A stretch of DNA of 25,182 bases from JABWBR01 sp036741235 (lineage in GTDB: Bacteria > Bacteroidota > Bacteroidia > Chitinophagales > Saprospiraceae), in contig DAINSQ010000063.1 of NCBI GenBank assembly GCA_036741235.1, forward strand, positions 1 to 25,182. The letters are read 5' to 3'. How positions within the stretch are numbered: the stretch's first letter is position 1; the number at the start of each line of letters is the position of its first letter. A program made the position numbers and the translations under genes. The notes beneath the pieces were generated by a model. It saw only the letters and a list, made by a program, of their open reading frames with translations, searched no databases and was not told where the DNA came from. Positions 5,529-13,584 of the stretch are shown piece by piece.

Positions 5529-7958
5529 ATGAAACGATTAGCCAGCATTACATTACTTTTATTTAGCCTAACTATAATACAGGCACAACCTATCCAAGGC
5601 CGCATCACCAACGCCGTTACCGGCGCCCCTCTGGTAGAAGCCTTCCTGCATTTCCAGGAAGCCGGGCGCACCATCACCACCGACGGCGAAGGGCGCTTTG
5701 AAATAAGCGGATTGCAGACGGGCACACACACGGTATCCCTTTTTGCCGAAGGCTACGCCACCCGGCAGGAAATCATAAAAGTCCCCGACACCATTTCCGC
5801 CTACGACTTCGCCCTGCAATCCCTGGAATACGACATGCAGGCCGTAGAAGTGGCGGCGGTCAACAACAGCGGCGGCTGGCGCCGCTTGCGCAACGTAGAA
5901 GGCATGGCCATCTATGCCGCCAAAAAAAATGAAGTCATCGAACTATCCGGCGTAATGGGCAACCTGGCCGCCAACAACGCCCGGGAAATATACAAAAGTA
6001 TCGCAGGGCTCAACATCTGGGAAAGCGACGGCGCAGGACTGCAACTGGCCATCGGCGCGCGCGGACTCGACCCCAACCGCACTTCCAGCTTCAACACCCG
6101 CCAAAACGGCTACGATATTAGCGCCGACGCCCTGGGTTACCCCGAAAGCTACTACACCCCGCCCACGCAAGCACTGGAACGCATAGAAATCGTACGCGGC
6201 GCCGCCTCATTGCAATACGGCCCTCAATTCGGCGGATTGCTCAACTTCGTTATGAAAAAAGGCCCCCGCAACAAAAAAATCGCCTACAGCACCGACAACA
6301 GCTACGGCGCCTTTGGCTTTTTGAGCGCCAGCCACAGCCTGGGCGGCACAGTCGGCAAACTCAACTACTACGCTTTTTACCAATACCGGCAAGCCGAAGG
6401 CTGGCGCGCCAACAGTGAATTCTGGCAACACACCGGCTTTGCCAGTTTTGATTTTGCCGTAAATAAAAAACTAAACCTGGGACTGGAAGTCACCGCCATG
6501 AACTACCTGGCCCAACAACCCGGCGGCCTCACCGACTTTGAATTCGAAGCCAATCCACGCCAGTCCAAACGCGCCCGCAACTGGTTTGCCGTCGACTGGA
6601 AGCTGGCGTCCCTAACCATCAACTACCGCTTTTCGGACGCCACCAAACTCAACATCCGCAACTTCGCGCTCATGGCCGGCCGCGACGCCCTGGGCGAACT
6701 GGGCCCCATCAACCGGCCCGACCCCCTGCGCGAGCGCGACCTCGTGGCGGGCCGCTACCGCAATTTCGGCTCCGAAGCCCGTTTCATCCACCGCTACGAC
6801 CTGGGCGGGTTTACCTCCACGTTGCTCACCGGACTGCGCTATTACCAGGGCTTTACCCACAACCGCCAGGGCAATGCCGACAACAGCGCCGAACCCCGCT
6901 TTGAATTCCTCAACCCCCTCGACCTCGAAAAATCGGAATACCGCTTCCCCAGTCGCAACCTGGCCTTTTTCGCAGAAAACCTGTTCAACCTGAGCGATCG
7001 CTGGAGCCTCACGCCCGGGTTGCGCATTGAATACATCCGCACCGCCGCCGAAGGTTATTTCAAACAGCGCATCTTTTCGGGTAACCAACTCATCTTCGAA
7101 CGGCGCTACGACGACACCCGCCTGCAGGAGCGCGGCTTCATTCTGCTGGGGTTGGGCGCCGGTTACCGCACCGGCGCGCAAACCGAGCTCTACGCCAATA
7201 TATCGCAAAACTACCGGGCCATCAACTTCAGCGACCTGGCCGTGGTAAACCCCAACCTGCTCGTCGACTCCCTCATGAAAGACGAGCGGGGTTACAACGC
7301 CGACCTGGGCTGGCGCGGCAATTTCATGGACGACCGCATCCGCTTCGATTGCAGTCTCTTTTACCTGCGCTACCAGGGCCGCATCGGGCTGGGCGAAAAA
7401 GAAGTTACCACCTACTTCTCCGACGCCATCCCGCTCACCAGCACCGTGGCCTTTCGCACCAACATCGGCGATGCGCGCATAGTAGGACTGGAAGCCTACG
7501 CAGAGGCCAACGTATGGCAGTTATTCGACAACCGCCCCGAAGCGCCCTCGCTTATCCTGTTTATCAATGGAAGTTACCTGCAGGGGCGCTACCTGTCGGG
7601 GCAGCCCAGCGCCATTGGCAAAGCGGTAGAATTGATCCCGCCCTTGAGTTTCAAAACGGGCTTTTCTTTCCAGTACAAAGGCTGGCGGACCGCCTTCCAA
7701 TACGCCTATACCCATCGCCACTACAGCGACGCTACCAACGCCGCGTTTGTAGCCGACGCCACGCGGGGAATCATCCCCTCATACGGCGTTGCCGACCTCT
7801 CGGCGGCTTATACCTGGAAAAAATACACCCTCAGCACCGGCATCAATAACCTGATGGATGCCGTCTATTTCACCCGGCGGGCCACGGCGTACCCGGGGCC
7901 AGGCATCATTCCGGCGGAAGGACGGCGTTGGTATGTGGGGGTGAAGGCGGTGTTGTGA
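5529..7958 (+). CDS. TonB-dependent receptor, FecA-like
   Basis: This 809-residue outer-membrane receptor should import a substrate energised by TonB-ExbBD. Segments in order: signal peptide (1-19, ending IIQA); a carboxypeptidase-regulatory-like beta domain (about 21-105, QGRITNAVTGAPLVEAFL in part, then DGEGRFEISGL); a TonB-box-like segment around MQAVEVAAV; a plug domain (about 135-245) with NLAANNAREIYKSIAGLNIWE in part, IGARGLDPNRTSSFN and ERIEIVRGAASLQYGPQFGG; then a long beta-barrel ending in aromatic-rich strands and the C-terminal YVGVKAVL. The plug is closest, from memory, to FecA-type ferric citrate receptors rather than SusC, and no SusD gene follows. Together with the upstream imelysin gene this points to uptake of iron or another metal chelate. 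The exact ligand cannot be read from the sequence. The gene follows the HTTM gene by 130 bp containing a large hairpin. Confidence 0.92.
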   Translation: MKRLASITLLLFSLTIIQAQPIQGRITNAVTGAPLVEAFLHFQEAGRTITTDGEGRFEISGLQTGTHTVSLFAEGYATRQEIIKVPDTISAYDFALQSLEYDMQAVEVAAVNNSGGWRRLRNVEGMAIYAAKKNEVIELSGVMGNLAANNAREIYKSIAGLNIWESDGAGLQLAIGARGLDPNRTSSFNTRQNGYDISADALGYPESYYTPPTQALERIEIVRGAASLQYGPQFGGLLNFVMKKGPRNKKIAYSTDNSYGAFGFLSASHSLGGTVGKLNYYAFYQYRQAEGWRANSEFWQHTGFASFDFAVNKKLNLGLEVTAMNYLAQQPGGLTDFEFEANPRQSKRARNWFAVDWKLASLTINYRFSDATKLNIRNFALMAGRDALGELGPINRPDPLRERDLVAGRYRNFGSEARFIHRYDLGGFTSTLLTGLRYYQGFTHNRQGNADNSAEPRFEFLNPLDLEKSEYRFPSRNLAFFAENLFNLSDRWSLTPGLRIEYIRTAAEGYFKQRIFSGNQLIFERRYDDTRLQERGFILLGLGAGYRTGAQTELYANISQNYRAINFSDLAVVNPNLLVDSLMKDERGYNADLGWRGNFMDDRIRFDCSLFYLRYQGRIGLGEKEVTTYFSDAIPLTSTVAFRTNIGDARIVGLEAYAEANVWQLFDNRPEAPSLILFINGSYLQGRYLSGQPSAIGKAVELIPPLSFKTGFSFQYKGWRTAFQYAYTHRHYSDATNAAFVADATRGIIPSYGVADLSAAYTWKKYTLSTGINNLMDAVYFTRRATAYPGPGIIPAEGRRWYVGVKAVL

Positions 7959-7960
7959 GA

Positions 7961-8008
7961 GTGTGGGAGTGTGGGAGTGTGGGAGGGAGAGAGGGGGAGA
8001 GGAAGAGA
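7961..8008. repeat. GTGTGGGA octamer x3 followed by GGGAGAGA-like purine tract
   Basis: Three GTGTGGGA units (starting at 7961, 7969 and 7977) run into a purine-only GGGAGAGAGGGGGAGAGGA tract just after the receptor stop codon. A similar tract lies at 23188-23208, also just after a stop codon. Confidence 0.8.
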
Positions 8009-8093
8009 TCCTGACGTTGGTATCAAGAGACCGGCAATTGATATATTCGACTATATAGCTTATATCTGCAATAGTATGCGTCGCAAGGCTTGG

Positions 8094-8116
8094 GGCATAA
8101 CTAGTCGCATAATGCC
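8094..8116. promoter_or_regulatory. Possible operator palindrome upstream of the antitoxin-like gene
   Basis: GGCAT and ATGCC arms are separated by 13 bp and sit just upstream of the -7 box at 8131, where the -33 element would be. Antitoxins commonly autoregulate from such sites. The arms are short, so chance is a real alternative. Confidence 0.25.
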
Positions 8117-8130
8117 GTCGTGTTGTGCGA

Positions 8131-8138
8131 TAAATTTG
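8131..8138 (+). promoter_or_regulatory. -7 box (TAAATTTG) for the antitoxin-like gene
   Basis: TAAATTTG matches TAnnTTTG exactly and ends 26 nt before the ATG at 8165. It supports that start over the in-frame upstream start at 8120, which would precede the promoter. Confidence 0.45.
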
Positions 8139-8164
8139 GCGCTAAAGATGTAAAATTATCAAAA

Positions 8165-8407
8165 ATGGATCCGTTGTCACTTCAATTTGCGGGCGGTAAA
8201 AAAATAGGGGTAAAAGAAATTCTCCTTTTGTTCAATCAATTTACAAAAGAAGAACAAATACAGATTGCCGAAAAAATAGCCTTGCAGACTTATGCCGATC
8301 GCTGGGCCCTCCTAGATGAAATCTTGCTTGATACCAATGAAATAAGTGAAGAAGATATTATGGCAGAAATAAAAGCCGTTCGGTATGGCCAAAAAGAAAC
8401 GCCTTAA
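8165..8407 (+). CDS. Small antitoxin-like protein upstream of a PIN-toxin remnant
   Basis: The product is 80 residues, acidic and predicted helical (KEILLLFNQFTKEEQIQIAE, then DEILLDTNEISEEDIMAEIK). It ends in a basic-flanked tail, VRYGQKETP. I do not recognise a named domain. The size, the SEEDIMAEIKAVRYG-type C-terminus and the 23-nt overlap with a downstream reading frame that starts like a PIN-domain toxin fit a type II antitoxin of the kind paired with VapC-like PIN nucleases in Bacteroidota. Such antitoxins bind and block the toxin and repress their own operon. The ATG at 8165 is preferred because of the -7 box at 8131-8138. The toxin partner here is truncated, so the antitoxin appears orphaned. 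Confidence 0.6.
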   Translation: MDPLSLQFAGGKKIGVKEILLLFNQFTKEEQIQIAEKIALQTYADRWALLDEILLDTNEISEEDIMAEIKAVRYGQKETP

Positions 8408-8511
8408 GATTATTCTCGATACCAATTGGTATGTTAGCGCTTCGATAAATCACGACCCGGCAAATATATGAGCTTAAAAAGATCGACAGCGATTATTTCG
8501 GCGAAGAATAA
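8385..8511 (+). pseudogene. Truncated PIN-domain (VapC-like) toxin remnant
   Basis: An ATG at 8385 inside the antitoxin-like gene opens a frame encoding MAKKKRLKIILDTNWYVSAS, then INHDPANI and a TGA at 8469. The K-I-I-L-D-T-N-x-Y-V-S-A start is the first strand of a PIN nuclease, with the first catalytic Asp (residue 12). A shift by one base at about 8463 opens IYELKKIDSDYFGEE to a TAA at 8509, resembling the next PIN helix and then an end. A full PIN toxin is about 130 residues, so most of the domain, including the later acidic catalytic residues, is missing. The remnant cannot be an active nuclease. A short stem (8492-8499 with 8503-8512) overlaps its end and could serve as a terminator facing hflX. 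Confidence 0.6.
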
Positions 8512-8531
8512 TTATCATCCAGCATCAACAA

Positions 8532-9749
8532 TCACCACTGCCTCGCCTGATAAGGATAGCGCACCACGTATTGTTCTTTAATCATGCGCAATAGCTTGGC
8601 GCGCAGCTCGTCGATATTTTCCTTGGTGATAGCGGAAATGAACACATTATCGTGGCCGAACTGGTGTTTGAGGCTGCCGCGCAGGCCCTCTTCAATTTCT
8701 TCCTTGGCCTCTTCGTCGAGGAAAGCGTCGTAGTATAGTTTGCGGTAGAGGTCTATTTTATTAAATGCCAGCAAAGTAGGCTTGTCGATGGCGTCGAGTT
8801 CCTTGAGAGTTTGGTTGACGGTTCGGATGTGGTCCTCGTGCTGGGGGTGGGCGATGTCGACTACATGCACCAGGATATCGCTTTCGCGCACCTCGTCGAG
8901 GGTAGATTTAAAGCTCTCGATGAGGTGGTGGGGCAATTTGCGGATAAAACCAACGGTATCCGACAGCAGGAAAGGCACGGCCTCCCAGGCAATCTTGCGC
9001 ACTGTGGTATCGAGGGTAGCGAAGAGTTTGTCTTCGGCAAACACCTCCGATTTGCTCAGCAGGTTCATGAGCGTCGATTTGCCTACATTGGTATAGCCCA
9101 CCAACGCTACTCTGATGAGTTGCTCGCGGGTTTTGCGCTGGGTGGTATTCTGGAGGTCTATTTTTTCGAGTTTCTTTTTGAGAAAAGCAATTTTATCGCG
9201 CACGATACGGCGGTCGGTTTCGATCTCTTTTTCGCCGGGACCCCGCATGCCGATACCGCCGCGCTGGCGCTCGAGGTGCGACCACAAACCGCGAAGTCGG
9301 GGCAGCATATACTGCAACTGGGCCAGTTCTACCTGGGTTTTAGACTGGGCCGTCTGGGCGCGACTGGCGAAGATATCGAGGATCAGGCTACTGCGGTCGA
9401 TGATCTTTACCTTGAGCGTTTCTTCGAGCACGTTTACCTGTTTGCCGCTGAGGTCGTCGTCGAAGATCACCATGTTGATGTCTTCGTTTTTCTCGATATA
9501 CGCCCTGATTTCTTCGAGTTTGCCGCTGCCGATAAAGGTGCGGGGGTCGGGATGGGGCAGTTTTTGCAAAAAGCGCTTGACGGTAGCAGCGCCCGCGGTG
9601 AGCGCCAGAAATTCCAGTTCGTCGAGATATTCTTCTACCTGCGGCTCGGTTTGGTCTTTTTGTATTAACCCCACCAATACGGCGAATTCCGTATTTTTTT
9701 TAAGCCCTTTTTTCCCTTTTTCTCCTATGTTCCAGCCGGATTGCTTCAT
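8532..9749 (-). CDS. hflX: GTPase HflX
   Basis: HflX is a ribosome-associated GTPase that binds the 50S subunit and splits stalled or hibernating ribosomes, notably after heat stress. The 405-residue protein has the HflX N-terminal domain (about 22-135, with PHPDPRTFIGSGKLEEI and VIFDDDLSGKQ), the linker with RGLWSHLERQRGGIGMRGPG in part (153-172) followed by the ETDRR helix, and the G domain: G1 GYTNVGKST (218-226), G2-region ATLDTT (244-249), G3 DTVG (264-267) and G4 NKID (330-333). All nucleotide-binding motifs are intact and the length is near the usual 400-430. It is separated from the envelope operon by an octamer repeat and has no clear TAnnTTTG promoter of its own. The 3' end faces the antitoxin/PIN remnant. 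Confidence 0.96.
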   Translation of the reverse strand: MKQSGWNIGEKGKKGLKKNTEFAVLVGLIQKDQTEPQVEEYLDELEFLALTAGAATVKRFLQKLPHPDPRTFIGSGKLEEIRAYIEKNEDINMVIFDDDLSGKQVNVLEETLKVKIIDRSSLILDIFASRAQTAQSKTQVELAQLQYMLPRLRGLWSHLERQRGGIGMRGPGEKEIETDRRIVRDKIAFLKKKLEKIDLQNTTQRKTREQLIRVALVGYTNVGKSTLMNLLSKSEVFAEDKLFATLDTTVRKIAWEAVPFLLSDTVGFIRKLPHHLIESFKSTLDEVRESDILVHVVDIAHPQHEDHIRTVNQTLKELDAIDKPTLLAFNKIDLYRKLYYDAFLDEEAKEEIEEGLRGSLKHQFGHDNVFISAITKENIDELRAKLLRMIKEQYVVRYPYQARQW

Positions 9750-9802
9750 GTTTAGGTTCTATTTTGAGTTAGGTAAACGGTAAATGTTCACCCTACATGG
9801 TC

Positions 9803-9848
9803 GTCACCCTGTCACCCTGTCACCTTGTCACCTTGTCACCTTGTCACC
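9803..9848. repeat. Octamer tandem repeat (GTCACCYT)x6
   Basis: Six units of GTCACCCT or GTCACCTT, the reverse complement of the TGACARGG array at 1-48, lie between hflX and the EnvC-like gene. Confidence 0.92.
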
Positions 9849-9882
9849 CACCAACAATAACACCCCAATAAGAAAATTCGTT

Positions 9883-11076
9883 TCACTTTGAGAGCCAGAG
9901 CAAAGGGTTGAAATGTTTTTTATCCTTCAGCAATTCGAAATGCAATTCCTTTTTGCGGCCCAGTCTGCCGATGCGTTGAGCGGCTTCCACCTTTTCATCG
10001 CGACTCACAAACACATCTTCCAGGTTGGAATAGGCGGTATAGTAATTGCCGTGCCGGAGAATCACCAGATTTTGGTAGCCGGGGATAAAATCCACGCCGA
10101 CGACCACGCCGGCTGAGACTGCCAGAACATCGGCACTGCCTTCAGATTTTATATCGATGCCGTTGTTGGCGATTTCGATGCCTTTGAGCGTGGGGTGGGC
10201 TTGAACGCCGAAGGAGCGCACCACATTACCCCTGACGGGCCAGGGGAGGCGTCCTTTGCGTTGTTCAAAATCGCCGGTGACAGGATCATTGGCTGCCGTG
10301 CTGCTATTGCCGCCGATCGCTTCGGCGCTGCGGGCGGCCTTGCGTTTTCGGGCCATTTCGTCGCGGATGATATTTTCGATAGATTCGTTAAGTCGGTTAT
10401 GGGCCTGTTGTTGGCGGTTGAGTTCGGCGGCCAGGCGGCTTTCGTCTTTGTCGAGATTTTTGAGCAGGCGGTTTTTATCCTGTAACTCGCGGTCGAGCAA
10501 CAGGGTCTGGCTTTGTTGTGATACCAGGAGGTTTTCCTTTTCTTTTTTGCGATTTTCGAGCAAAGCGGCTTTATCGCTCAGCATTTTTTGTGTTTCTGCG
10601 ATGAGTTTAGCCTGTTTTTCGCGATAGCGATGGTATTGCCGGATGTATTGCCAGCGCTGGAATGCCTGGTTGAAATTGTCGGAAGCGAATAAAAACATTA
10701 GCAGGCTATTGCCGGTGCGGTGGCGGTAGGCGACGCGGAGCATTGAGGCGTAGTCTGCTTTTAGCTGGGCGATATCATTGGTAAGAGCTTCGATGACCTC
10801 GTGGGTGCGTTCGATGCTTTCTTCGGTGTAAGCAATCTCGTCGCGCAGCGTGCGGATGAGTTGCTGGCGTTTGCCGATCTGCTTTTGGAGCGTAGCAAAT
10901 TGCTCGAAGGTAGCCGCTTTATTTTTCTGCGTAGCTTCGAGTTTACCCGATGTTTTTTTGATATCCTGGATCAATTGTTTGCGCTTGTCTTCCAGTTCTT
11001 TACGGCTTTGGCCGAAACTGCTGTAAGTTGATAGCAGGCACAAAAAGATAATCCAGGCGATACTGCTTGGTTTCAT
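9883..11076 (-). CDS. EnvC-like murein hydrolase activator (coiled coil + degenerate LytM/M23)
   Basis: The 397-residue exported protein has a signal peptide (1-22, ending SSFGQ), long charged coiled coils (about 24-125 and 150-245), a Ser/Asn-rich linker, and a C-terminal LytM/M23 domain (about 276-397, starting GRLPWPVRGNVVRSFG). The zinc ligands of active M23 enzymes are not all present: the HxxxD position reads N-G-I-D-I and the HxH position reads E-L-H-F-E. This is the EnvC pattern, in which the protein does not cut peptidoglycan but activates amidases during daughter-cell separation. It is the last gene of a four-gene minus-strand operon and starts one base after the DUF4292 stop codon, so translation is likely coupled. 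The amidase partner is not in this window. Confidence 0.88.
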   Translation of the reverse strand: MKPSSIAWIIFLCLLSTYSSFGQSRKELEDKRKQLIQDIKKTSGKLEATQKNKAATFEQFATLQKQIGKRQQLIRTLRDEIAYTEESIERTHEVIEALTNDIAQLKADYASMLRVAYRHRTGNSLLMFLFASDNFNQAFQRWQYIRQYHRYREKQAKLIAETQKMLSDKAALLENRKKEKENLLVSQQSQTLLLDRELQDKNRLLKNLDKDESRLAAELNRQQQAHNRLNESIENIIRDEMARKRKAARSAEAIGGNSSTAANDPVTGDFEQRKGRLPWPVRGNVVRSFGVQAHPTLKGIEIANNGIDIKSEGSADVLAVSAGVVVGVDFIPGYQNLVILRHGNYYTAYSNLEDVFVSRDEKVEAAQRIGRLGRKKELHFELLKDKKHFNPLLWLSK

Positions 11077-11077
11077 T

Positions 11078-11860
11078 TTATATCACGCGGGTGTACCGTT
11101 GGGGAATGTCAAAGCGCATATCCAGTGGTTTGTCGATTTCCACTTCCGAGAAGCGCAGTTCAACTTGTACCTTGCCGGTAGCGCTGCTTTGCATTTCCAT
11201 ATTGCGAAGATAAGAAAAATCTTGTCGGTTTGACACTTTGGCGTATTCTTCGAGGGCCATGCTCACGCTGCGGCGTTCGCGCTGGTCGTTAAAATCCATT
11301 TTTTTGAGTTGCCGGTTGTCTGCCGACAGCCAGAAATGGTTTTCAAGTCCGTCTTTTTCGCCGAACAGGTGATAGTAGGGCAATTTGGCTTCCGCCTGCA
11401 GGTCTCTGGTAGTAAAAAAAATGGGATTGCCCAGCAGCAGGGCCTGGAGGGTGTTGAGGCTTGCCGGGGCGCTCACCTGTTTTTCGAGGTATTTTATGTC
11501 GCGTACGGCGTATTCATTATTGATGCGATCGATGATATAGACGGAATCAGGGGTAACTTGTACTCGTGCGATTTCGAAGCCCAGTTTTTTGATGCTGGCC
11601 CACAGCAGGCTGTCTTTGCGCATTTTGATAGAAGCGTTTACCGACAGTTGTTGGTTGCCGTCGTCAAAGGTGATTTTGGCTTTGGCTTCGAGCCAATTGG
11701 CTTTAAACTGGCCGGCGAGCAGGGCTTCCATAAGTTGGCTGGGCGTAGCCTGGCCGGTATCCCCGGTGCGGGTGCTGCGCGTTGATTTGCAGCCGCCGGC
11801 GAGCAATGCGATGGCTGCGATAAACATCCAGCCAAGGGAAAAAAGTCGATAGCGCGTCAT
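11078..11860 (-). CDS. DUF4292 domain-containing lipoprotein
   Basis: The 260-residue protein has a lipobox (LAGGC, Cys24) and the beta-rich body typical of DUF4292: LEAKAKITFDDGNQQLSVNA in part (about 57-76), RKDSLLWASIKKLGFEIARV (82-101), SVYIIDRINNEYAVRDIKYL in part, and the final FSEVEIDKPLDMRFDIPQRY in part. The fold is thought to resemble LolA/LppX lipid-binding shells, so it may handle lipids or lipoproteins in the periplasm. The function is not established. Its ATG overlaps the TPR gene stop by 4 bp (ATGA) and its own stop is one base from the EnvC-like start. This strict linkage within the operon suggests a shared role in envelope or outer-membrane assembly. Confidence 0.88.
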   Translation of the reverse strand: MTRYRLFSLGWMFIAAIALLAGGCKSTRSTRTGDTGQATPSQLMEALLAGQFKANWLEAKAKITFDDGNQQLSVNASIKMRKDSLLWASIKKLGFEIARVQVTPDSVYIIDRINNEYAVRDIKYLEKQVSAPASLNTLQALLLGNPIFFTTRDLQAEAKLPYYHLFGEKDGLENHFWLSADNRQLKKMDFNDQRERRSVSMALEEYAKVSNRQDFSYLRNMEMQSSATGKVQVELRFSEVEIDKPLDMRFDIPQRYTRVI

Positions 11861-13581
11861 TGTCCGGTAACGAGTTTGATTTTCTTGTCCAGCGCGTCGG
11901 TGCGGTTGCCGTTGTCGCGCGATTTAATCCAGTATTGCAGGGCGCCGGCCGTATCGTTTTGTTTAAACAGCAGATCGCCGTAGTGTTCGAGCAGGAGCGG
12001 GTCGTTGGGGGCGCCGCCAAGGGCTTTGTCGAGTAGTTGGCGGGCCTCGGCATACGATTTTTCGTTAAAGCGGAGCCAGCCCAGGGCATGTTGGGTCAGC
12101 GATTCATTGGGGGCGATTTGCTGGGCTGCTTTGGCCAGGTCGGCGGCTTTGGGTAGTTTGTCTGCGCGGGCGGCCAGACAGATGCTGTACAAGCTGAGTA
12201 CTTGAGCCGATTGGGGGTTAATTTTCAGTGCGGCTTCGAAGGCGTTGTCGCCGTCTTCGTAATTGAGCAAGGCGTAGTGGGCCTGGGCCAGTTGCACCAG
12301 AATGTCGAGTTTTAGGTTAATGTCGTTGCCGGCCATCAGGAATGCCTGGTCGAGCACGTCGGCGGCTTCGCGGTGTTGCCCGTTTTTGCGGGCGGCCAGG
12401 CCGTTCATGTAATAGACGAATGCCTTATTGGGGAAAAGGTCGATGGCTTGTTCCGACACGCGAGCCAGCGAAGTAAAATCGCGATTTTCCAGGTGGATGC
12501 GCATCACCTGTTCCCATACCAGGTACACGCTTTTATCGAGTTCGAGCGTACGGTTGTATTTGAGTAGCGCTTTGCTGTGGCGTCCCGAATGGTAGAGCAG
12601 GTCGCCTGCGGCGGCAAAAACCTTGGCCTGGCTGGGGTGCACGAGTTCCAGTATGTCGGTGAGTTCCAGGGCGGCGTCGGCCAGGGTAGGGCTGCCGGTT
12701 TGCACTACTTTATTAATGATAGGCAATAATTTACCCATTTTGAGGTCGATTTCCACGCCGGCTTGTTCAAAAACGGGTTTAAGGGAAGCCAGGTAGTGGT
12801 TGTCGTCGCTTTCCTGCACATTGGCGCCGGCTATGGCCAGGTTGGCTTTGGGGTCGCTGGGGCTGATAGTCAGGATATCGCGGTAGACCTGCATAGCGCT
12901 ATTTTTATCGCCGAGTTGTTCGTAGTAGCCTGCCAGCAGGTGTCGGTACGAAGTATTCTGCGGAAAGGCATTGACCAGCCTGGCGAGTTCGGCGGTAGCT
13001 TTTTTGGTATCGCCGATGCCTACATAAAGGGCGTGTTTGCGGCGCACAATCTCCTCGTTGATGCCTGTTTGAGCTTCCAGGGTTTCATATACCTGTATGG
13101 CGCGACCGGCGTCGCCGGCTTTTACCAAATAGAAAGCCCATTTGAAATAATAATACTCATTGCCGGGCGATTTTTGCACGAGCGATTCATAAATGGCGGC
13201 TGCTTCTTTGTTTCGGCCGGCTTTTTGGTAAATATCGGCCAGCAGTTTTTGATACCACTCGTTATTAGCGTCGTTGTCGACGGCGATTTTGAGGTATCGG
13301 ATCGCCTCGTCCCAATCGCTGCGCAGGTCGTAGATGCGGGCCAATTCGTAGGCTGCGGCGTGATTGCGGGGGTCCTGCTTCATTACGTCATTGTAGCGGG
13401 CAATGGCTTTGTCGTAATTGCCCAGCAGCTTTTCGCGGTTGGCTTCGATAAAGGCCTGCTGGAGCATGACCTGCGATTCGCTGACGCGCTCCTGGGTAAA
13501 TGAAACGGTTGGCGACATCGCCGCAAAAAAAAGCAGGGCGTGTAACCATCTCATAGTGTGATGTCTGTACAAAATTTTCAT
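11857..13581 (-). CDS. Exported tetratricopeptide repeat protein
   Basis: The 574-residue protein has an N-terminal signal (hydrophobic WLHALLFFAAMSPTVSF region, residues 12-28). An alternative ATG at residue 10 would give a more compact signal peptide. The rest is a chain of degenerate 34-residue TPR units, for example GNYDKAIARYNDVMKQDPRN, then SDWDEAIRYLKIAVDNDANN, NKEAAAIYESLVQKSPGNE, DKNSAMQVYRDILTISPSD and, near the end, KSYAEARQLLDKALGGAPND. TPR solenoids mediate protein-protein contacts and no catalytic motif is seen. It is the second gene of the operon, three bases after the nucleotidyltransferase stop and overlapping DUF4292 by 4 bp. It probably scaffolds an envelope complex in the periplasm. 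The exact role is unknown. Confidence 0.9.
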   Translation of the reverse strand: MKILYRHHTMRWLHALLFFAAMSPTVSFTQERVSESQVMLQQAFIEANREKLLGNYDKAIARYNDVMKQDPRNHAAAYELARIYDLRSDWDEAIRYLKIAVDNDANNEWYQKLLADIYQKAGRNKEAAAIYESLVQKSPGNEYYYFKWAFYLVKAGDAGRAIQVYETLEAQTGINEEIVRRKHALYVGIGDTKKATAELARLVNAFPQNTSYRHLLAGYYEQLGDKNSAMQVYRDILTISPSDPKANLAIAGANVQESDDNHYLASLKPVFEQAGVEIDLKMGKLLPIINKVVQTGSPTLADAALELTDILELVHPSQAKVFAAAGDLLYHSGRHSKALLKYNRTLELDKSVYLVWEQVMRIHLENRDFTSLARVSEQAIDLFPNKAFVYYMNGLAARKNGQHREAADVLDQAFLMAGNDINLKLDILVQLAQAHYALLNYEDGDNAFEAALKINPQSAQVLSLYSICLAARADKLPKAADLAKAAQQIAPNESLTQHALGWLRFNEKSYAEARQLLDKALGGAPNDPLLLEHYGDLLFKQNDTAGALQYWIKSRDNGNRTDALDKKIKLVTGQ

Positions 13582-13584
13582 AGG

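Noticed and set aside
7961..8164. A 60-codon open frame at 7971-8153
   Set aside because: It begins in the purine-rich repeat, has no family features and overlaps the antitoxin promoter.
8811..9668. 285-codon open frame opposite hflX
   Set aside because: It is a shadow of hflX; all conserved GTPase motifs are on the other strand.
12763..13503. 246-codon open frame opposite the TPR gene
   Set aside because: It is antisense to the TPR repeats and has low-complexity hydrophobic content without family features.
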